64,000 bases of DNA from DASWOJ01 sp964250755 (GTDB lineage: Bacteria; Pseudomonadota; Alphaproteobacteria; Acetobacterales; Acetobacteraceae): assembly GCA_964250755.1 (NCBI GenBank), contig CAXUHB010000019.1, positions 5,053 through 69,052 on the forward strand. The letters run 5' to 3'. The number at the start of each line of letters is the position of its first letter. Within the stretch, counting starts at the first letter, position 1. Below, one piece after another: positions 8,314-15,652 of the stretch. The position numbers and the translations under genes are program-made. Below the pieces are notes generated by a model. The model saw only the letters and a list, made by a program, of their open reading frames with translations. It did no database searches and was not told where the DNA came from.

Positions 8314-10478
8314 GCGGACTCCTTTGGCGCGCGGCCCAGGCGGACGGCGCAGGCTTTGTACTCGGGGATGCGGGACACCGGATCGAGCGCGGCGATGGTC
8401 AGCCGGTTGGCGCTGCCCTCCCCGCTCCAGTGGAAGGGCACGAACACGGTGTCCCGGCGTATGTCGCGCGTCACGCGCGCCGCCATCGCCGCGGTGCCGC
8501 GGCGGGTGGTCAGAAGCACGCGGTCGCCCGGCTGGATGCCGTGGTGGCGCGCGGTGTCGGGATGCATCTCGGCGTAGGCCGCAGGTTCCGCCGCCACCAG
8601 TTCCGGGATGCGCCGTGTCTGGGTGCCGGACTGGTATTGGCCCATCACGCGCCCGGTGGTCAGGATCAGGGGAAAGTCATCGCAAGTGCCCTCCGCCGGA
8701 CCGCGGTGCTCGACGGGATGGAAGCGGGCGCGGCCGTCCGGGTGGGCGAAGCGGTCCAGGAAGGGCCGGGGCGTGCCGGGGTGCGCCGCGTCCGGGCAGG
8801 GCCAGAACAGCCCGGCCTCTGCCGGCAGCCGATCCCAGCTTGCCCCGGCGTAGTCCGCCATGCCGCCGGAGGTGCAGCGGCGGAACTCCTCGCCGGTGGT
8901 CTCTGCGTCGCCGCTGAAGTGCGCGCCTGCACCCAGGCGGTCCGCGATTCCGGCAATCACCTGCAAGTCGGTCCACACGCCCGCCGGCGGCTCCTTGGCC
9001 TTGCGGCGCAGCAGGATGCGGCCCTCCAGGTTGGTCATGGTGCCGCCCTCCTCTGCCCACTGCGCCACGGGCAGCACCACGTCGGCGATGGCGGCGGTTT
9101 CGCTCAGGAAAGGGTCGGCGACCACCAGCAACTCGGCCTCGCTCAACCGGGTGCGCAGGGCGTTGGCGTCCGGGGCGGAGACCAGCAGGTTGCAGGCGAA
9201 CACCAGCAGGCCGCGGATGCGCGCCCCGGGGCTTTCGCCGCTGCCGCCGCCGCCGGTGGCGGCCAGCAGCTCGACCGCGGACAGGCCGGGCTGCGGCAGG
9301 CTGGCGGGGTCCACGCCCCAAACCGCGGCCACGTCGGCGCGGTGCTGCGGATTGGCGATCAGGCGGTAGCCCGGCAACTGGTCCGCCTTCTGCCCATGCT
9401 CCCGCCCGCCCTGGCCGTTGCCCTGGCCGGTCAAGCAGCCCCAGCCGCTGCCGGCGCGTCCGGGCAGGCCCAGCGCCAGGGCCAGGTTGATGAAGGCGAG
9501 CGCGTTGTCCACGCCGTGGCTCTGCTGCTCCGTCCCGCGTCCGGACAGGATCAGAGCGCCGCGGCCGTCGCACGCGGCTTCGCCCAGCATCGCCGCCGCG
9601 CGCTCCACGTCGCGGGCGGGGACGCCGGTGATGCGCTCCACCCGGTCTGGCCAGTAGGACGCGACGGTGCGGCGAACCCGGTCCCAGTTGCTGGTGCGGG
9701 CCTCGATGTAGTCGGGGTCAATCAGCTTGCGGCTGATGGCGACATTCAGCAGGCCGTTGGCCAGCGCGGCGTCGGTGCCCGGCGTCAGCGGCAGGTGCAA
9801 GGTGGCGGCGCGGGCCGTGGCCGTCCGGCGCGGGTCGGAGACGATAAGCTGTCCGCCCCGTGCCCGGCCTTCGTCGAACCACTGCATGATGGGCGGCATG
9901 GTTTCCGCCGGGTTGCTGCCGCTGACCAGGATCGCCCCGGCGGCGGCGATGTCCGGCAGGGGAAAGGGCATCCCGCGGTCCATGCCGAAGGCGCGCAGCC
10001 CCGCGGCGGCGGCAGACGCCATGCAGAAGCGCCCGTTGTAGTCTATGTTGGCGGTGCCGAGCGCCACGCGGGCGAACTTGCCCAAGGCGTAGGATTTTTC
10101 GTTGGTCATGCCGCCGCCGCCGAACACCGCCACCGCATCCCGCCCGGCGGCGGCCTGGATGGCGCGTATGCCGGCGGCGATGCGGTCCAAAGCCTCATCC
10201 CAGGTGGCCGGGCGCAGCGGGGCGCCCTTGCTGTCCCGCATCAGCGGCGTGGTCAGCCGGTCCGGGCTGGTCAGCAGCTCCGCCGCCGTCCAGCCCTTGC
10301 GGCACAAGCCGCCGCGGTTGGTCGGGAAGTCGCGCGCCGCGATGCCCCAGCCCCCGTCCGTCTGCACGACGGTCATGCCGCATTGCAGGGCGCAGTAGGG
10401 GCAGTGCGTGGCTGTGCCTGCTCCCGTGCCTGGGGCCGAGTCCGGTGCAGCGCCGAGGATGGTGGGAAGGCTGTCCAT
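8310..10478 (-). CDS. nasA: Assimilatory nitrate reductase catalytic subunit
   Basis: A cytosolic molybdopterin-guanine-dinucleotide enzyme reducing nitrate to nitrite. The N-terminal [4Fe-4S] motif CPYCALQC..C is followed by the molybdopterin oxidoreductase fold (FGGGGMTNEKSY, GRFCMASAAAA, GSNPAETMPP) and the C-terminal pterin-binding domain (TTGRVMGQYQSGTQTRR). With the ATG at 10478 it has 722 residues; in-frame starts at 10532 (ATG) and 10568 (TTG) also exist and none has a clear Shine-Dalgarno. Unlike many NasA/NasC proteins of about 870-900 residues, it lacks a C-terminal BFD [2Fe-2S] domain. No nasB-like reductase gene is present nearby. Confidence 0.95.
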   Translation of the reverse strand: MDSLPTILGAAPDSAPGTGAGTATHCPYCALQCGMTVVQTDGGWGIAARDFPTNRGGLCRKGWTAAELLTSPDRLTTPLMRDSKGAPLRPATWDEALDRIAAGIRAIQAAAGRDAVAVFGGGGMTNEKSYALGKFARVALGTANIDYNGRFCMASAAAAGLRAFGMDRGMPFPLPDIAAAGAILVSGSNPAETMPPIMQWFDEGRARGGQLIVSDPRRTATARAATLHLPLTPGTDAALANGLLNVAISRKLIDPDYIEARTSNWDRVRRTVASYWPDRVERITGVPARDVERAAAMLGEAACDGRGALILSGRGTEQQSHGVDNALAFINLALALGLPGRAGSGWGCLTGQGNGQGGREHGQKADQLPGYRLIANPQHRADVAAVWGVDPASLPQPGLSAVELLAATGGGGSGESPGARIRGLLVFACNLLVSAPDANALRTRLSEAELLVVADPFLSETAAIADVVLPVAQWAEEGGTMTNLEGRILLRRKAKEPPAGVWTDLQVIAGIADRLGAGAHFSGDAETTGEEFRRCTSGGMADYAGASWDRLPAEAGLFWPCPDAAHPGTPRPFLDRFAHPDGRARFHPVEHRGPAEGTCDDFPLILTTGRVMGQYQSGTQTRRIPELVAAEPAAYAEMHPDTARHHGIQPGDRVLLTTRRGTAAMAARVTRDIRRDTVFVPFHWSGEGSANRLTIAALDPVSRIPEYKACAVRLGRAPKESA

Positions 10479-10669
10479 CAGGTCTGCAGACGGCTCTGGA
10501 CAGGTGTCATGACGGATCGGTCCTTCGTGCATTGCACAATAAAACGGCGCGTGGGCATGGGCCAGCAAAGAGGAGGTGCCGGATGCTGCAAAAGAGGTGA
10601 CCCACCCTGGGACTGCTTAGGAAGTGTGCAAAGCATGGTGCAGTTGTCTGTTCATTGTTCGTTAACAAA

Positions 10670-10701
10670 CGGCGGGGCTGGCTGCCGTGCCAGCCCCGCC
10701 G
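10670..10701 (-). terminator. Intrinsic terminator after the nitrate transporter
   Basis: A perfect 13-bp stem (CGGCGGGGCTGGC / GCCAGCCCCGCCG) begins 7 nt after the transporter stop codon and is followed on the minus strand by TTTGTTAAC. It is the best Rho-independent terminator in the locus. Its loop on the transcript, ACGGCA, is also a hexaloop with A1 and G4, the ANTAR loop rule, which may be chance. Confidence 0.7.
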
Positions 10702-10707
10702 TCCCGG

Positions 10708-12057
10708 TCAGGCCGCGGCGGCCAGGCCAGTGGCAAGGCCCTGGCGCTGCGCGACGGCTTCGTCGTACAGCTGCTGCTCCGCCTGCTTGTGCTTGACGCT
10801 GAACCGCACCACCGCGGCGCAGCAGGCGCAGGCCAGGACGGCCCAGCCCAGGGAGTACAGCGCGCTGGGCAGGTTGCCGCTGAACTTCAGCAGGAACCCG
10901 GCCGCCACCGCGCCGATGTTTCCGCCGGCGCCGATGATGCCCGTCACCCCGCCCAGCGCCTTGCGGTCAATGAACGGCACCAGGGCGTAGGTCGCGCCGC
11001 AGGCCATGTGGGTGAACAGGCCGAAGGCGAGCATCGAGATGATGGCAAGCTCCACCGTTCCCATGCTGCTGAACGCCAGCAGCCCCAGGCCCTCGCCGAG
11101 CATCAGGCCGAATAGCAGCCAGGTCCGCCCGTCCAGGCCGAAGCGGCCCGCAACCTTGTCGGACGTGATGCCGCCCAGGGCGCGCGCGAACAGCGCCAGC
11201 AGGCCGAAGCTGCCCGCCGCGATGCCGGCGGAGGCCAGCGTCAGGCCGAAGCGGTCCACGTAGTAGCTGGCCGCGACGCCGTGGATGAAGATCTCGACGC
11301 CGAAGCACGCGCCGTAGGTGACGGCCAGCATCCAGACGCGGTAGTTGCCCATCGCCTGCCGGAACACGGCCCAGCCGCCCTTCTTGCCGCTGTCCACCTC
11401 GATGCCGCGGGCGCGCAGGTCCTTGAAGTTGCCCTCCGGCGTGTCCTGCGTCAGGCGCCAGTACATCACGGACACGATCAGCATCATGACGCCGGGCACG
11501 ATCATGGACAGGCGCCAGCCGAGGGACTGCGACACGCCCATGCCCACGACCGCGGCCAGCAGCAGCGGCATGACGCTCTGCGTGACCCCGCCGCCCGCGT
11601 TGCCCCAGCCGCCGACCGTGGCGTTGGCGGTCCCGACCACGTTGGGCGCGAACATCACGGAGGTGTGGAACTGCGTCACCACGAAGCTGGCCCCGATGGC
11701 GCCGATGGCCAGGCGGAACACCAGGAAGGTCTCGTAGGAGTTGGCGAAGGCGATGCCGATGACCGGGATGGCGCCCAGCGCCAGCAGCACGGTGTAGGTC
11801 AGGCGCGGGCCGTACTTGTCGCACATCGGCCCGATGGCGCAGCGCACCAGGATGGTGATGCCCACGGCGGCGATGCCGATGTTGGCGATCTGGTCGGGCG
11901 TCAGCTTGAACTCGCCCTTGATGACCGGCATCAGCGGGGCCACCGCGAACCAGGCGAAGAAGCAGACGAAGAACGCCAGCCAACTCATGTGGAAGGCGCG
12001 CATCTGCGGCGTCGAGAAGCTGAACAGGTCTATCCGAGTGGCCTTGTTGGATTGCAT
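10708..12057 (-). CDS. Nitrate/nitrite transporter, NarK/NasA type MFS
   Basis: A 449-residue major facilitator protein with about 12 hydrophobic segments, for nitrate import (or nitrite exchange) across the inner membrane. The nitrate-porter signature GGWGNAGGGVTQ is intact, and the first helix-loop region FHMSWLAFFVCFFAWFAVAPLMP is characteristic of the NNP family. It sits 61 nt after the heptad-repeat gene in the same direction and ends at a strong hairpin. The locus therefore encodes two nitrate uptake systems, this and NrtABD. Confidence 0.94.
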   Translation of the reverse strand: MQSNKATRIDLFSFSTPQMRAFHMSWLAFFVCFFAWFAVAPLMPVIKGEFKLTPDQIANIGIAAVGITILVRCAIGPMCDKYGPRLTYTVLLALGAIPVIGIAFANSYETFLVFRLAIGAIGASFVVTQFHTSVMFAPNVVGTANATVGGWGNAGGGVTQSVMPLLLAAVVGMGVSQSLGWRLSMIVPGVMMLIVSVMYWRLTQDTPEGNFKDLRARGIEVDSGKKGGWAVFRQAMGNYRVWMLAVTYGACFGVEIFIHGVAASYYVDRFGLTLASAGIAAGSFGLLALFARALGGITSDKVAGRFGLDGRTWLLFGLMLGEGLGLLAFSSMGTVELAIISMLAFGLFTHMACGATYALVPFIDRKALGGVTGIIGAGGNIGAVAAGFLLKFSGNLPSALYSLGWAVLACACCAAVVRFSVKHKQAEQQLYDEAVAQRQGLATGLAAAA

Positions 12058-12087
12058 GGGGACGGTCCGATGCTTGCGGGGAGGGGG

Positions 12088-12112
12088 CCGCCCCGGCGCA
12101 GGGCCGGGGCGG
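12088..12112. other. GC-rich inverted repeat between heptad gene and transporter gene
   Basis: A 10-bp perfect stem (CCGCCCCGGC / GCCGGGGCGG, 5-nt loop) in the 61-bp gap. There is no U-tract, so it is more likely an RNA-stabilising or attenuating hairpin than a full terminator. Confidence 0.45.
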
Positions 12113-12118
12113 GAGGGG

Positions 12119-12802
12119 CTAGGCCGCGACGCCGAGCTTGGCGGCGATGGCGAGCAGCAGGTCGTGGTTGCTGCGCATCATCTCCGCGTTGGACTTCAGC
12201 AGGCGGCTGTTGGACTCCAGCAGCGCGTGATTCGCCTCCAGCGCCTCGGCATTGGCCGTCACGGTGCCGGCGTTGGATGACAGCAGCTGGTGGTTGCGGG
12301 CCAGCGTGTCGTGGTTGGCAGCCAGCTTGGACGCGTTGGCGCCCAGCATGTCCTTGTTGCCTTCCAGCAGTGCATGGTTGCCGGACAGCGCCTCGGAGTT
12401 GGCGGCCACCACCGCCTTGTTCTCGGCGATCCCAGCAGCGTTGCGGGACAGCACCTCGCTGTTGGCGCCGATGCGGTCGGAGTTGGCGGCCAGCATCTTG
12501 GCGTTGGCCGACACGACGGCTGCGTTGCCCTTCACGACGGCGCTGTTGGCGCCGAGCAGGGCGTGGTTCTCGGCCAGGGCGGACTTGTTGCCCTCCAGGG
12601 TGCCGGCGTTGGCGGCCAGCGTCGCGCTGTTGGCGGCCAGCGCCTTCTTGTTGCCGGCCAGCGTGCCGCTGTTGCCGGCGACGATGTCATGGTTGGCCTC
12701 AAGCAGCGTGTGGTTGCCCTTGAGTGCCGTGGCGTTGGACTGCAGCAGGGCGTTGTTCTTGACGAGCAGCGCGTTGTTGGACTCGAGCGAAGCGTCGGAC
12801 AT
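12119..12802 (-). CDS. Asn-heptad coiled-coil protein heading the nitrate operon
   Basis: A 227-residue protein of unknown family built almost wholly from 30 uninterrupted seven-residue repeats (residues 9-218), each starting with Asn and carrying Leu, Val, Ile or Met at position 5 (for example NHALLEG, NSATLAA, NAGTLEG). Both positions hold in all 30. The spacing places the aliphatic residue at core position a and Asn at d, the LxxN pattern of the N@d layers in trimeric autotransporter stalks, which bind anions in a trimeric core. There is no signal peptide or membrane segment. The ATG at 12802 has GGAGG 10 nt upstream; a 26-residue upstream extension is not favoured. It is the first gene behind the sigma-54/ANTAR leader. 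Function is unknown. Confidence 0.85.
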   Translation of the reverse strand: MSDASLESNNALLVKNNALLQSNATALKGNHTLLEANHDIVAGNSGTLAGNKKALAANSATLAANAGTLEGNKSALAENHALLGANSAVVKGNAAVVSANAKMLAANSDRIGANSEVLSRNAAGIAENKAVVAANSEALSGNHALLEGNKDMLGANASKLAANHDTLARNHQLLSSNAGTVTANAEALEANHALLESNSRLLKSNAEMMRSNHDLLLAIAAKLGVAA

Positions 12803-12826
12803 GTTAGGTGAACCTCCGGATGGCGC

Positions 12827-12845
12827 GCCCCGGGGATGCCGGGGC
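12827..12845 (-). promoter_or_regulatory. Third leader hairpin, candidate attenuator
   Basis: GCCCCGG / CCGGGGC with a 5-nt loop lies between the ANTAR-type hairpins and the GGAGG Shine-Dalgarno of the heptad gene. It is where an attenuator should be, but has no U-tract, so Rho-independent termination here is unproven. It might act on translation or through Rho. Confidence 0.4.
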
Positions 12846-12859
12846 AGGAGGCACAAGGC

Positions 12860-12930
12860 TGGCCACGTCGCTGTGGCCATGACGCGCAGTGCGCGGGCGT
12901 TGGTCGGGGCACGTCAATGTGACCCGAACC
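12860..12930 (-). promoter_or_regulatory. Dual-hairpin ANTAR-responsive leader RNA
   Basis: Two hairpins on the minus-strand transcript have six-base loops with A at position 1 and G at position 4. The first (12930-12902) has loop ATTGAC closed by CAC/GTG, extended by GGG/CCC with a one-base bulge. The second (12879-12860) has loop AGCGAC on a perfect TGGCCAC/GTGGCCA stem. Known ANTAR proteins bind tandem hairpins with exactly such AnnGnn loops and thereby prevent leader termination. The divergent gene encodes an ANTAR protein, which supports the call. Confidence 0.78.
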
Positions 12931-12935
12931 GCTCT

Positions 12936-12952
12936 ATGCAGGCGTCGTGCCA
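12936..12952 (-). promoter_or_regulatory. Sigma-54 promoter of the nitrate operon
   Basis: TGGCACGACGCCTGCAT on the minus strand has the GG-N10-GC core of RpoN promoters (GG at 12951-12950, GC at 12939-12938). Transcription should begin about 12 nt downstream, almost at the foot of the first AnnGnn hairpin. A TGCACC half-site (12991-12986) upstream resembles half an NtrC site, consistent with nitrogen control. Confidence 0.7.
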
Positions 12953-13016
12953 CACGGGCGCGTGATGGTGCGGAACTTGCGTTGCGGTGCAGGTCCACCT
13001 TGCCGAGGCCCGCTTG

Positions 13017-14273
13017 ATGCCGTCCGCCCTGATCCTGACGACCGGCGGCCCGGATGCCCCGGCGCTTGCCGACGACCTCGGGGCGGTGGGCGTTCAGGTC
13101 GTCGGCACCGCCGATTGCTCAAATCTCGTGCAGTTGGTGATTAAAACGGAGCCGGACCTGATCGTCGCCTATGACGCCCGGCCCAGTTCTGCCCTGTTCG
13201 GATGCATCGGCCTGGTCACGGCCACCGCGCCGCGGCCCGTCGTCGTGTTCACGCCCGACCCCGATGCGGACAGCATCGCCCAGGCGACCGAGGCCGGGGT
13301 CCACGCCTATGTCGTGAACGGCTACAGCCCCGGGCGGCTGCGGTCCGTCATGCACCTGGCCCAGGCGCGGTTCCGCCGGGACCAGGTGATGCGCGGGGAG
13401 TTGGCGGAGCTGAACCAGCGCTTCGCCGAGCGCAAACTGGTGGACCGGGCCAAGGGCATCCTGATGGGCGCGCGCGGCCTGCGGGAGGAGGAGGCGTTCC
13501 GCGCCCTGCGCACCGCGGCGATGCACGCCAAGCAGCGCATTGGCCAGGTGTCGCAGCAGGTGATAGACGCCGCGCTGTATGCCGAGGCCGTGAACCGCGC
13601 CGGGCAATTGCGGATGCTGTCGCAGCGCGTGGTGAAGCTGTATGCCCTGCTGTGCTGCCGCCCCGCGCCCACGGACGCCGCCGGGCTGCTGCAGGACAGC
13701 GCGGGCGCGGTGGAAGCGAACCTTGCCGTGCTGGCGCGCACCCTGTCCCGCCCGACCTTCGGCGACCTGCTGGACGCCGTGGCCCGGCCCTGGGGCCGCC
13801 TGCGCGACGCCCTGCGCGTCCCGGCCGAGGCGGCCCGGCTGCGGGAGGTGGACGCCCTGGCGGAGGAGGTGCTGCTGCAGGCCGAGCAACTGACGGCCAA
13901 CTTGGAGGTCGCCGCCTTCGCCACCGCCCTGCACGTCATCAACGTGGCGGGCCGGCAGCGCATGTTGTCCCAGCGCCTGGCCAAGGAGGCGCTGCTGGGC
14001 GCCCTGCTGGGGGAGGGCGGCGCCGCGCCGGACACCCGCGCGGAGCTGGAGGCCGGCTTCGGCTACCTGGCCGCCCTGCCGCTGACCAACGCCGGCGTAG
14101 CGGAGGAGCTGGCGCGGGCGTCGTCCTGCTGGGACCAGCTGCGCGACGCCCTGCGCCACCCCGGCACCGCCGCAGGCCAAGCAGGGATCGCCGCGTCCAG
14201 CGAGGCGCTGCTGACCCACCTGGACCGGCTGACCGAACAGCTGGAGCGGGGGATGCAGGCGCTGGTGCGCTAG
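13017..14273 (+). CDS. NasT-like receiver-ANTAR antiterminator fused to two PilJ domains
   Basis: A 418-residue RNA-binding regulator. Residues 1-115 form a receiver-like domain of the NasT type: LIVAYDARPSS keeps an Asp, but the conserved Lys is replaced in AYVVNGY. The ANTAR domain follows (about 125-185: ERKLVDRAKGILMGARGLREEEAFRALR). Two PilJ-like helical domains come last, each with the AGxxRMLSQR signature (NRAGQLRMLSQR and INVAGRQRMLSQR), related to the P-box helices of nitrate sensors. Klebsiella NasR similarly joins a nitrate-sensing NIT domain to ANTAR, whereas NasS-NasT are separate proteins. The ATG at 13017 has GAGG 8 nt upstream; a GTG at 12987 is less likely. It is divergent from the operon it should control. 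Confidence 0.88.
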   Translation: MPSALILTTGGPDAPALADDLGAVGVQVVGTADCSNLVQLVIKTEPDLIVAYDARPSSALFGCIGLVTATAPRPVVVFTPDPDADSIAQATEAGVHAYVVNGYSPGRLRSVMHLAQARFRRDQVMRGELAELNQRFAERKLVDRAKGILMGARGLREEEAFRALRTAAMHAKQRIGQVSQQVIDAALYAEAVNRAGQLRMLSQRVVKLYALLCCRPAPTDAAGLLQDSAGAVEANLAVLARTLSRPTFGDLLDAVARPWGRLRDALRVPAEAARLREVDALAEEVLLQAEQLTANLEVAAFATALHVINVAGRQRMLSQRLAKEALLGALLGEGGAAPDTRAELEAGFGYLAALPLTNAGVAEELARASSCWDQLRDALRHPGTAAGQAGIAASSEALLTHLDRLTEQLERGMQALVR

Positions 14274-14352
14274 GACGGTCCGCGTCTGCCGGTGCCGCAC
14301 CCGGCGCTGCGCCGGGCCAGCTTGACGGGTCGGACTAAACGACGTTTCTGCT

Positions 14353-14389
14353 GGGCCGCAGGGCGCCACCGCCCACAGGGCGGCGGCCC
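14353..14389. other. Inverted repeat before the VOC gene
   Basis: GGGCCGC and GCGGCCC flank an inner GGGCG/CGCCC pairing, forming a long imperfect hairpin in the 136-bp gap. It may end the regulator transcript; no clear U-tract is present. Confidence 0.35.
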
Positions 14390-14409
14390 GTACGGAGGGA
14401 GGACGCAGG

Positions 14410-14790
14410 ATGTTCAGTCACGTCATGGTCGGCGCCAACGATATCGAAGCCTCGAAGGCGTTCTACGACGCGACCCTGGCCGTGCTCGGCGTCGCACCGG
14501 GCACGGCCGACGACAAGGGGCGGGTGTTCTACCGGACCCCGGCCGGCGTGTTCGGGATCACCAAGCCGCTGGACGGCGCGCCGGCATCGGGCGCGAACGG
14601 CGGCACCATCGGCTTCGCGGCAGGCTCCCCCACGGTGGCGGACGCCTGGCACCAGGCCGGCCTGGCGCATGGCGGAACTGCGTGCGAGGACCCGCCCGGC
14701 GTGCGCGACGGCCGCATGAAGCTGTATCTGGCCTACCTGCGCGATCCCGCGGGCAACAAGGTCTGCGTCGTCCACCGGATGCCGGCCTGA
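14410..14790 (+). CDS. VOC (glyoxalase-fold) family protein
   Basis: A 126-residue single VOC module: MFSHVMVGANDIEASKAFYDATLAVLG is the first beta-alpha unit, and LRDPAGNKVCVVHR the final strand with its conserved Asp-Pro-x-Gly-Asn. It is a cytosolic metal-dependent lyase, isomerase or dioxygenase relative; the substrate cannot be deduced. GGAGGGAGG just upstream of the ATG is a strong ribosome site. No functional link to neighbours is seen. Confidence 0.85.
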   Translation: MFSHVMVGANDIEASKAFYDATLAVLGVAPGTADDKGRVFYRTPAGVFGITKPLDGAPASGANGGTIGFAAGSPTVADAWHQAGLAHGGTACEDPPGVRDGRMKLYLAYLRDPAGNKVCVVHRMPA

Positions 14791-14860
14791 CGCGGAGGGC
14801 TTCGCTCCAACCCAGCGCTGCGATGGCGGATGCGGAGGCTGGCAAGAACGGCCGCCAACC

Positions 14861-15652
14861 CTACCGCGCGGCGGGGTTGCCGAAGCTGCTCTCCATCTGA
14901 TCGAGGATCGTGCGGCTCAGGGCGCCTATGGCCAGGTCCGGCGGCAAGCGGACGTCCAGCTTCAGCAAGCTGCCGTTTTGGTCAGGCAGCCAGATTGCCG
15001 CGCCATGGATGGGGTTCTCGTCCACCTCCAATGGCCCGGCTGTGCCGAACCCCTCGATCCCGCCAAACTCGAAGTACTCGGCGATGCCCCGGCTCTTGAA
15101 GCGGATGATGATGCTGGCTTGCTGGGACACGGGATGCAGGCGCAGCCCGGACAAGTCGGCCAGCTCCTCGACGCTCCGAACGAAGGGACCGGCAGCCGGA
15201 AAGAGCGGCCCCGCGATCTCCGCGGCTTCGTAGCGGCCTGAGTTCTCGGCATTGGTGAACCGCAGCACGACGGCCGGGCCGCGAAGCTTCATGCCGGCTT
15301 GGGACGGCGGATCGTCCGCAAGCAGGTCTGGCGCGACAAGGAGCGTGGCGCCGCCCGACCCGTACGACGCACGGCAGTGCCAGCCGCGCGGTGCGAGGAC
15401 GCCAAGGCTGACATGGGCATAGTAGGCCAGCCGTGCCGTTTCCGCCTCCGGCAGATTGAGATTGATGCTCGGGGAGGTGGGCGCTGCAACGGGGCCTCCC
15501 TGGCCGTCGCCGGGGTATCCGACGAATGGGACCGGGCTGCCGGGCTCTGCGGCCCACGCCGGCACGGCAGGCGGGAAAGGGGCAACCGCCAGCGCCGCCG
15601 CCACGGCAGCGCACAGGCGGCCACGCCGCAGTTGGCGGCTTGGCGGCGTCAT
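14861..15652 (-). CDS. Secreted protein of unknown function
   Basis: A 263-residue protein I do not recognise. The N-terminus has a basic stretch and a hydrophobic core ending AVPAWAA, a Sec signal peptide with a predicted cleavage near residue 34. The mature part is mixed alpha/beta with two Cys or fewer and no membrane segment; ASIIIRFKSRGIAEYFEF is the most distinctive stretch. Its ATG overlaps the stop codon of the YjbQ-family gene (ATGA), so the two form an operon. Confidence 0.8.
   Translation of the reverse strand: MTPPSRQLRRGRLCAAVAAALAVAPFPPAVPAWAAEPGSPVPFVGYPGDGQGGPVAAPTSPSINLNLPEAETARLAYYAHVSLGVLAPRGWHCRASYGSGGATLLVAPDLLADDPPSQAGMKLRGPAVVLRFTNAENSGRYEAAEIAGPLFPAAGPFVRSVEELADLSGLRLHPVSQQASIIIRFKSRGIAEYFEFGGIEGFGTAGPLEVDENPIHGAAIWLPDQNGSLLKLDVRLPPDLAIGALSRTILDQMESSFGNPAAR

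Noticed and set aside
10600..10660. A TGCAC..TTGCA arrangement upstream of nasA as a sigma-54 promoter
   Set aside because: The -24 element lacks GG and the spacing is one base too long.
8430..10796. A 788-codon plus-strand open frame across nasA
   Set aside because: Antisense shadow of the nitrate reductase gene with no recognisable motif.
12119..12802. The 21-bp periodicity might be a CRISPR or minisatellite
   Set aside because: The units are contiguous codon heptads without spacers, and the pattern is preserved at the protein level with varied codons.
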